From: Smittium mucronatum
Taxonomy: Eukaryota; Kickxellomycota; Harpellomycetes; Harpellales; Legeriomycetaceae
DNA length: 15,502 nt
NCBI GenBank assembly: GCA_001953115.1
Contig: LSSL01000868.1
Coordinates: 1,829 to 17,330, forward strand
Direction of reading: 5' to 3'
Below, in pieces: positions 8,641-15,502 of this stretch (position 1 is the stretch's first letter; each line of letters starts with the position of its first letter). Below the pieces are notes generated by a model, which did not search any database, was not told the DNA's origin, and saw only the letters and a program-made list of their open reading frames with translations. The position numbers and the translations under genes are program-made.

Positions 8641-9760
8641 TAACATCGCAATCTTTGGAGTCTGAAGCCTCTAATATTAAAAAAGATCTCCTGATAGAAA
8701 GTAAAAGTAGCAATATTAGTTCCATTACGAAAATATAAAATATTCTTACCAGCTCTGGAGACGGTGAATCCAATTTAACCAATTAAGATACCAGTGAATT
8801 CATTAACTCCAGATTCCAAAAGTTGGAAATATCTGTGGAGAGGAAAAATATGTTTATTTTGATTGAATTCAAGATCAGATGCGAGAAATCGAGGAAGAAT
8901 GCCTCAATGAATACGCTAAGGAAATTCTAATTAAAAAAAGAGAAAAATAATATGGCATCCATGATACCAATCTATCCAACAGTAATTTTCGTCATGAATA
9001 GTATAATCAGATAAATAGCAATCAATGAAAGCTATAAATATAGTTAATTTTATGGATGGATAGTCGAATTTTTTTTTTTTAAATCAATGATGTCAAGGAA
9101 TATAAATAGGAAATGCTAAAATTGGTAGAAATTCTGAAGAAAATTTCGGGGGATCCACTTTTAAAAGAGTTTTTAAAATCATGATATGAGATATATTTGG
9201 TTTCTTAAACTAGAGAATCTCTTGAAATAACGATGTAAATGAGAAATCTAAGAATCTGGGGCAAAAAAAAAAGTAAGTGAGGGAATTATGGTTAAATTAT
9301 GTCTGACTGTAGCAATTAAAGAGTATCTAAGATTTTGTGAAATTCATAGAATTGATGGTGAAAGAAAAACAGTAGCGAAAAATAAACTAAATATAATAAT
9401 TGTAACTCCTAAGGAAAGGAGAAAAGATAAGCCTATTTAAAAAAGATCCATATTTTCCGCGCATAAATATGGTTTTGTGCACATTAAAATCATATAAAAT
9501 ATATAAGAGCATAATAGAAAGAGCTCTATGCCAAACAATACATGAAAATAAAAACAATATATACGCCAAAGGTCTTCAATATACATAAACGATCACTACA
9601 AACAACTTGCTGTAGAAATATAGAAAAATATACATAAATAAAATTACAGATCTAATTAAAATACTAGAAAACGATTCCATTTCAAATTTTATAAAAAATG
9701 GGCTAAATTGGCTGAAGAGACTAGAGTTTAATCGGATCAAATGTCTAATCAAGATTTTTG
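8641..9760 (+). pseudogene. Tyrosine recombinase remnant of the DIRS-type element
   Basis: DIRS-type elements insert with a tyrosine recombinase encoded after the RNase H. Near 8884-8940 frame text EECLNEYAKEILIKKREK resembles the N-terminal core-binding start of these recombinases. At 9294-9440 an open run of about 48 codons reads KLCLTVAIKEYLRFCEIHRI, fitting the conserved CPVRALR.YLRRT block that lies between the catalytic Arg and the His-x-x-Arg of the family. Near 9710-9745 NWLKRLEFNRI resembles the GW.....F...Y block around the nucleophilic Tyr, but that Tyr is not visible. The His-x-x-Arg motif was not found. The middle (about 8950-9290) is unreadable. Position and the 9294 block support the call; the catalytic centre cannot be shown. 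Confidence 0.5.
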
Positions 9761-9859
9761 ATCAAATTAATTAATATTTGACTCTTATTATAGATTTTCA
9801 AAAATTAACACGATAAAATAACTGGGTCAGTATTGTCTAAGGGGTAAATTAATATTTCT

Positions 9860-9870
9860 CCTCTAAGAGG
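9860..9870. repeat. 11-bp palindrome between the DIRS remnant and the MITE-like element
   Basis: The sequence cctctaagagg pairs perfectly with itself as a five-base stem with one loop base. It lies just past the last DIRS-like text and just left of the MITE-like left arm. It may mark the end of either element, but it is short enough to be chance. Confidence 0.35.
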
Positions 9871-9883
9871 GATAATAGAGCAT

Positions 9884-9940
9884 TAATCGAGATTTAGAGC
9901 AAAGATTAATAACTATTAATAAAGGATAGGAGAAATATCA
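9884..9940 (+). repeat. Left inverted arm of the MITE-like element
   Basis: This arm contains the words atcgagatttagagcaaaga near its outer end and aaaggataggagaaat near its inner end. It is matched by the arm at 10089-10145 on the opposite strand. Confidence 0.75.
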
Positions 9941-10088
9941 AGTCACACCCACTCTAAACCCACAACTTATCCGAAAAATGATAAATGTACAAAAAATTTT
10001 ATCTTGCAGCTAATATAGAGGATTAATTTTTTTTTAAAAAATTTTATTTGTATAAATTTCGAGATTACACAATAAAGATAAAAAAAAT

Positions 10089-10145
10089 TAACATTTCTCC
10101 TGTCCTTTGATTATAAGAATCAATCTTCACTCTAGAGCTCGATTA
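10089..10145 (-). repeat. Right inverted arm of the MITE-like element
   Basis: On the minus strand this arm begins taatcgagctctagagtgaa and ends with aaaggacaggagaaatgtta. It aligns with the left arm with about three quarters identity and no gap. Confidence 0.75.
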
Positions 10146-11639
10146 TCCTTCTATTTTTTACCGAATTTGGTATTTTAATCTAATAAATAAATAAATTATT
10201 AATTAATTTTTTAAAAATAAATTTTCAATAAATATAATAACCAATTATTATATACCCCAATAATAAATAAATAAAAATTTTTATGAATCAAATCATTGGG
10301 CTTTCAGAATTTTTTCTAACGCATAAAACATGCGATTTAATCTGTTTTTTTAAAATAATTACATTTAAACTAAAATAAATACAAATTCTCAATTATCTAT
10401 TCGAAATTATTTTAAATCCTTATATAACATATAATAGATATTTTAATTGTTTTTTTTTTGAATTAACAAAAAAAATATATCTTAAATTTCACCCCATAAT
10501 ATTTCTTCTAAAAAATGGGGAAAACAGCCAACAAAATTAAGCGTGAAACCAGACACCATTTTTTTTCACCAAAAATATACTATATTTTTTTACATTTATT
10601 TATGGCCTTAAAAAAGCAAACATATACCGTTTTATTAAAATAGAATGAGATATAAATTAACTAATAAAAATTAATAGTTATTGCTGCTCTTTGGGTTTGT
10701 ATTTATTGTTAAATTTATGCTAGGAAACTAAAATTTTGTAATTTCCCTTTAATATAAATAAGATAGATTGAAATTGAAGAAACGCATTATTTTTTTGAAA
10801 AGTAATATTTTTTTCTTCCCTCTTAATGTTTGGAAGTGTTTAATAAAATTTTATTAATTTTTTAGAAATAAGATTCCTGTTCTACGTTTACAAATTGTAT
10901 TGAAAATTGGTATTAAATAATATCGAGTTATTTTGGATTGAAATCCAGAAAACCGGAAATTCACATATTATCAATATTCTTTTTCCACAAAATAAATATA
11001 CCAAATTATCCTAGTGTCAATATTTTATTCATAATTCCATAAAAAAAGTTGAGTATAATTCCTTTAATATTATTTTCATATTTAGAGAATTCCCTTCGGG
11101 AGATAGGTTATCTTTATAATATATATAAGCTCTGGCTATGAAACCCGTATTTTGACAGATATATGATGTATTAACCGATAAATAAGCAGTTTGTATGCTA
11201 AATTCTCAAGAAATTCATAATTTGAAATTATTATCATCATTGAGTTCCAGTGATTATTTCCTCATAATATGTAAAATTTAGTGGAAGATATATCAAATTT
11301 CTCCAAATAAATGCTCACATACCGTTTTTTAAAGTTATAAGTGCATTTGTCATCGGTTTATTCCTGGTAAGGCAGTATAAGTTTATTTATTATTTAGTAA
11401 ACACAAAAAATTTGTATAAAAGTTTCAATTTTTATTTATTTGGTATTTTTCATACTTTATTGCAAAAAAATTCACGTCATTCCGAAAAGTTGCTTTCAAA
11501 AGTGGTTTTATACGTCTTTTAATTGCGAAATACTCATTCAGACTTTTTCATAACAATTTATGTGTATTATCGAAATAGTAATTTAAAATAATAAAATAGT
11601 ACCGGAAGTTTCAATTTTTTCTTGGAAATGGTTAAATCA
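10146..11639. other. AT-rich DNA without a recognised gene
   Basis: No frame, RNA gene or repeat family was recognised. The stretch is dominated by A and T runs. A four-base-pair hairpin with the core cccttcggg lies at about 11084-11102, too short to interpret. Close to the right end, minus-strand text such as FAIKRRIKPLLKATFRNDV (near 11475-11540) could be the eroded tail of the transposase fossil to the right, but the match is weak. Confidence 0.5.
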
Positions 11640-12350
11640 AGTTAGAATATTGATGATGAAAAAAGCATCAAAATGCTTACTCTTTATAATCAATACCAAA
11701 CTGGTTTCATTATCTTATTATATATCTCTACGAAACATCACAATTAGCCCCTGGAAATCTTAGCCGATATTATATATCTACACTATCCATTCCTCTCCAA
11801 TAATCTATAACCACATTTGGCGCAGTTATTTTTTAAAATTTTTTATTTTAAATTCTTTCAAGAAAGCTCCTACCATTTCTGATCCCACTTGAAAGAAAAC
11901 ATTCTGGCTTTTTAATTAACCAAAATTTTGCTGTAATTTTACCTATCTAGTTACATTTGGAGTTGTTATAGCCACCCTTTCAAAAATAATAGATTTCGGG
12001 AAAGTGATGTTGTTTTTTTTCAGCCTTGTTTGTAAAAATAGATCCAGTTTCACATATCAAAAAGTCTATAGATGAAGAAAAAATCCGAAAAAAGTGTAGT
12101 AATCTACGCAGAAATTCTACCCTTTGATTCTTCAGCAAGTCTTAAATATTTCAATTTTATTGAAAGAACCAAATGAAATTTTTATTTGTAAATTTTTTTT
12201 AGATTTTTTCCGTTTCAAATATTTTAATCCCATAACTCATAATATATATTTGAAAATAATAGATTTAAACATCACGGATCATATAAATTTTTCTGTTTTT
12301 TTCTGGAGCTTTTTTTTTTTGAAATCCCCTGGGCATCATCATGAATAGTT
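11640..12350 (-). pseudogene. Possible IS630/Tc1/mariner transposase fossil
   Basis: The minus strand reads, in one frame with stops, SSIDFLICETGSIFTN near 12020-12075 (family: I-D-E-T-G-F at the first catalytic Asp). Next is a short KGGYNNS...IGKI...FWLIKKPECFLSS stretch near 11895-11990. Then comes TAPNVVIDYWRGMDSVDI (11771-11826), a stop, and YRLRFPGANCDVS followed by a stop and RYI. The last part fits the pattern D-N-A-P...V.D......V.I.YLPPYSP.LNP.E..WRYI of the D-D-E family. All three catalytic acids appear changed or displaced. Transposases of this class cut and paste at TA. The overall order and spacing support the call, but each motif is eroded and no inverted ends were found. An alternative is chance similarity in an unrelated fossil. 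Confidence 0.4.
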
Positions 12351-15300
12351 CAGGTAGCTTAACCTGGTCAAAAATTCCTATCGGCTCATTTTATATGCAA
12401 ATTTAAAAGAATTATTGATCGTATCGATTATTGGCCTTATTTTAAACTATTTATCGATTAATTTTTTGTGTATCATGTATAATGAAAAACCAATCACCTG
12501 ATGGATATTTTAGAAAAAAATTTTACCCATATAATTTCAAGTTTTGTTTTTTACAATTAAACCAAAGCATTTTTTACAAGCTGATTTTTTATTATCCGCT
12601 CTAGTCTGTTTCAAAAAGTAGTTTAAATTAAAAATGATCTTTAACCGAGACATTAGTAAAATCTGGGATTTTTTTCTTGTCGTTGTTATCAGAATTTTTT
12701 TTCCACCAAAATATTTGTCTCTCCGTTTACCAAATAATCAAATAATTATAAGATCATCAACATCAAAAATAAATCCAGATGCTAATCTATGAAAATTATC
12801 GTTATATTGGTTACTCCAGCATCACATTTAAATTTTTTTCTCATAACTCATGTTATTTTTTGTAATGTTCAAAGTGAGATAATTTTGAAATAACTTTAAC
12901 TTTTAGTAATTGGGACTATAGTAGTTATTATTCTGAAGTAACTAACTTTATTATCTACCTAGGGTATTATATTTTATCCCTTTTATATAATAATACTTCA
13001 TTTTTTTCTTGTATAATTTTCCTACGATGATTTAATTATGGGCTTGAAGTTTTCTGGTCTTCATTCTTCATCTTAGCAGTATTCAAAGTTTTAATTACTT
13101 GATTTTCTATATTTATCAGTTAAATTATTGTTTTTAAAAATAAATATAATTAATATTATTTTAAGTTTGAATATAAAATATTATGATATGATATGATTTT
13201 CATAAACTTTTCATACTTATCTGGTTTTCGGAGTATCAGTAATGGTTAGCAAAAATGTGACTATGATAATTTATTATATTACGGCATATTTTGGAATAGT
13301 TTGTTTCAATATTATCATTCCTTCCCACAACCGAAACCTTGGATGAAATTATCATTAAAATTAATTTTTTAAGCAAATTCCTTAAAAAAATAATTTTTAG
13401 CCCCGAATATTTTTTATTTTATTTTTCTAAATCAATCCAGAGAACTCAATAATATTTAAACAGATGGAATTATTAAAATTTATTTCACCAATAACAGTTT
13501 TGATTTCAAAATCTTTCTTAAGGATATATTTCAGTGTTTAAGGAGCAATTAAATCTACTCAGGATATAAGTTTATAAATTTAAAAGTATTTGAAAATAAT
13601 TTATAATTTTTTTTTCTTAGCACAGAAACTCACGATTTCATCTTCTTTTCCAAATACAGCTTTTTCGGCTTCAAAAAAATATAATTATTCCCAAAGCTAT
13701 GCACTTTAGAACAATTTTACCGTGAAAGAAATGCCACAGATACATTTTTAAGTACATTTCGGTTTACTCTGGTTTGAAATAAGTTTAAATTTGAATATTA
13801 ATATAATATAGATTGCTCTTTAAAAAAATTTTAATGCTAAACTCTTTATTTGAAGTGTCATTTTATATTAATTTTGAATGTTATAACATTTTTATGGAGC
13901 ATAAAACAAAACTAATAAAAAATTTTTTTTTTAAAGCAAAAAAAACTGCAAAAAAGAATCATCAATTATATTTATAAAAATTTAAAACGAATTTAGGGAG
14001 TAATTTAGGAATGTAAAAATGATTCTTTTTTTCATCCCATAAAATAGCAAAAAGCATGTGGTACAATTAATCTCCAAATTAGATCAAATGTGATATGCAT
14101 TATATAGAGATTTAATCATTATTTTTACAGAAAAAGAAATAAGGAATTTTAAAATTAAAACTTCTTTAATGTCGATTAATCTGCAATATTTTGTATTTTT
14201 TTATGAAATTTAAGCACAGAAAATCCTCACTTAAGTTCGAATTCACATACTAAGAACTTTTTTAAAAAAAGTGCTCTATTTTTTCACTAGCTAATTATAA
14301 TTCAAATTAAATATAAATATGAAATAAAGTGTTTTCCAAAGAAAAAAAACATTTCCTATCTTATTTAAATTACGAAAAAACTCAAAAAAAGTTATCTAAT
14401 TATTATTATATATAATATCCCATTATAAAAAGCCAATAATATTTTAATAACACTAAAATAAATAAAATTTGGTTTCAATTTATAGCAGATATTTTCTTTA
14501 AGCAGTTTAATTATAAGTTGACTAAATTATTTTTATGTTTATTTAAAATAAGAGTCAATATTTTCTCCTCATTTTAATAAATTGGCTATAGTATAAATTT
14601 TCAGAATTTATCAAACCAATGAGAGAAGGTTTAAAATAATGGCTTAAATAAAATTTAAAAGGATTCAACCGTTCAAATTGATGATATAAAAATAGTTTCT
14701 AAATATAATAAAATTTAAAAAAATTACACTCTAAAAATACTTATGGAATTAGAACGGGTATTAATTATGTTCAAAAAAATTAAAATTTCATTAAAATTTG
14801 GAAAAAAAATAAACAAATAAAAGTTATATCTATATTTTTTTTTTTGAATTTTATTTATTTTAAAAAAAACTTCTTAGAAATAAATTTCAAATATAGACTA
14901 GATATCTACATATTCATATATAAGCTGTGAAATAAAAATCAAATACTGTTGGAAAAAATGGATTTTTATTATATCTATTGGTTATAACGTATAACAATAT
15001 AATAGATATAAGTTTATATTCACGTTTAGCTAAGTTTATATTATGTAGCTATTAGTGCAAATTATTTAACAAAATAAATTAATTGAAGAAGGAAAACATG
15101 ATATTTTCGGAAAATAGTGGTTTTTTAAATTTTAAATTACAATTTGAGTAATTTCACCAATACATACTAGACATTATAAAAAATTTTAATTAAAATATCC
15201 TTTATAAAGCTCATATAATAAATTATGATAATGATTATATCAAATTAATAAACTAATGGATCAAATTAAAAATCAATGTGTTCATTAGGCTTTTTTTTAT

Positions 15301-15502
15301 TTTCAATAATTTTACAAGGGAATGAAAAAACTTTACAAATAAATTAAATTATATCTTATTTTTATGACTATTTAGAAACTAATCTTTTTTATATAGAAGT
15401 GCGACAGTTTTTTTTTTAAAAGCTAAAATAATAAAAAGAAGTTTTTTTAAATAAATCTACACATTTAAAATTATTTATAAATTCTTAGAAATATCTGAAA
15501 TT
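12351..15502. other. Long AT-rich stretch without recognised genes
   Basis: I see no gene, tRNA or recognisable element here. The left part (to about 13,400) has minus-strand words that look slightly protein-like, for example RADNKKSACKKCFGLIVKNK near 12,550-12,610 and MIISSKVSVVGRNDNIETN near 13,300-13,360, without a family match. These could be the N-terminal side of the transposase fossil, other debris or chance. A small atgat-type direct repeat lies at 13183-13197. From about 13,400 to the end the sequence is mostly A/T runs and stop-dense in all frames. Confidence 0.55.
14971..15009. repeat. Imperfect palindrome in AT-rich DNA
   Basis: The left half (atatctattggttata) and the right half (tataacaatataatagatat) are reverse complements apart from a four-base bulge in the right arm, around a short acg centre. 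It could extrude as a hairpin or bind a dimeric protein. In DNA this AT-rich, such palindromes also arise by chance, and no gene lies next to it. Confidence 0.55.

Larger units (their letters stand above)
6350..9760 (+). mobile_element. Decayed DIRS-type (tyrosine-recombinase) retrotransposon
   Basis: The plus strand carries, in order, a gag-like segment, a reverse transcriptase, an RNase H ending in the typical DIRS-type C-terminal block, and fragments of a tyrosine recombinase. This order, and the absence of a protease or DDE integrase, fits the DIRS/Ngaro order and not Gypsy or Copia. The strand is A-rich over the same span, in contrast to the T-rich Helitron block. Terminal repeats were not identified by eye, so both limits are approximate and set by the outermost protein-like text. 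Multiple stops and frameshifts make the copy inactive. Gene order and motif spelling resemble fungal or protist DIRS elements; that placement is from memory of the family and is not a search result. Confidence 0.88.
9884..10145. mobile_element. MITE-like element with 57-bp inverted arms
   Basis: The 57 bases at 9884-9940 are the reverse complement of 10089-10145 at 43 of 57 positions by hand alignment without gaps, with the outermost eight bases (taatcgag / ctcgatta) perfect. Most differences are transitions. Outer bases suggest the similarity may run about ten bases further with one gap (aatagag.at outside the left arm, at.cttctatt outside the right arm). Reading the outermost TA as a target duplication gives a Tc1/mariner-class signature, which is an inference. 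The 148-bp interior is AT-rich with no frame. Size, inverted arms and lack of coding are the usual features of a miniature inverted-repeat element. No second copy occurs in the window. Confidence 0.72.

Noticed and set aside
9387..9569. 60-codon minus-strand open frame
   Set aside because: Mostly antisense to recombinase-like text on the plus strand and of chance length.
11084..11102. Hairpin with cccttcggg core as a terminator or structured RNA
   Set aside because: Only about four pairs, no T-run in a bacterial context and no adjacent gene.
11475..11540. FAIKRRIKPLLKATFRNDV text as the tail of an ISXO2/Merlin transposase
   Set aside because: The resemblance rests on one short basic stretch. 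Upstream text fits the IS630/Tc1 pattern better and the expected Merlin motifs are absent.
12124..12348. 74-codon plus-strand open frame
   Set aside because: Phe/Ile-rich translation typical of the reverse of A-rich coding debris. It lies opposite the possible transposase fossil.

Overview
The window is very AT-rich eukaryotic DNA (roughly a quarter G+C by eye, with many long A or T runs). I find no intact gene. What can be read are fossils of transposable elements, full of stop codons and small indels. Expansion by such elements in very AT-rich DNA would fit a repeat-bloated microsporidian, an AM fungus or another AT-rich fungus or protist. The sequence cannot decide between these, and nothing in it points to a bacterium, plasmid or virus. 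None of the long open frames is a gene: most are antisense to the fossils, and the rest are no longer than chance allows at this base composition.

Layout. (1) 26-4385, minus strand: a full-length but dead Helitron Rep/helicase, about 1,450 codons long. In order it keeps an N-terminal zinc-finger-like segment, the HUH nuclease (HAH motif intact), a damaged two-tyrosine site, and a PIF1-type helicase whose motifs can be followed from Walker A to the C-terminal QLYVASSRV block. (2) About 4400-6350: AT-rich spacer with a 19-bp minisatellite (core 4982-5094), a short CA run and a 35-codon orphan frame. (3) About 6350-9760, plus strand: a decayed DIRS-type (tyrosine-recombinase) retrotransposon with gag-like, reverse transcriptase, RNase H and tyrosine recombinase remnants in the expected order. 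(4) 9884-10145: a 262-bp element with 57-bp inverted arms flanked by TA, resembling a MITE. (5) About 11,640-12,350, minus strand: a faint fossil that reads best as an IS630/Tc1/mariner transposase. (6) 12,350-15,502: AT-rich DNA in which I recognise nothing except a short palindrome.

The region is best read as a graveyard of three mobile-element classes: rolling-circle Helitron, tyrosine-recombinase retroelement and cut-and-paste DNA transposon. The genes did not act together as one pathway. Each fossil encodes the machinery of its own element. I did not find a convincing new biological system. The best leads are the completeness of the Helitron fossil, the DIRS element with its visible inactivating lesions, and the MITE-like inverted repeat near a possible Tc1-class source.
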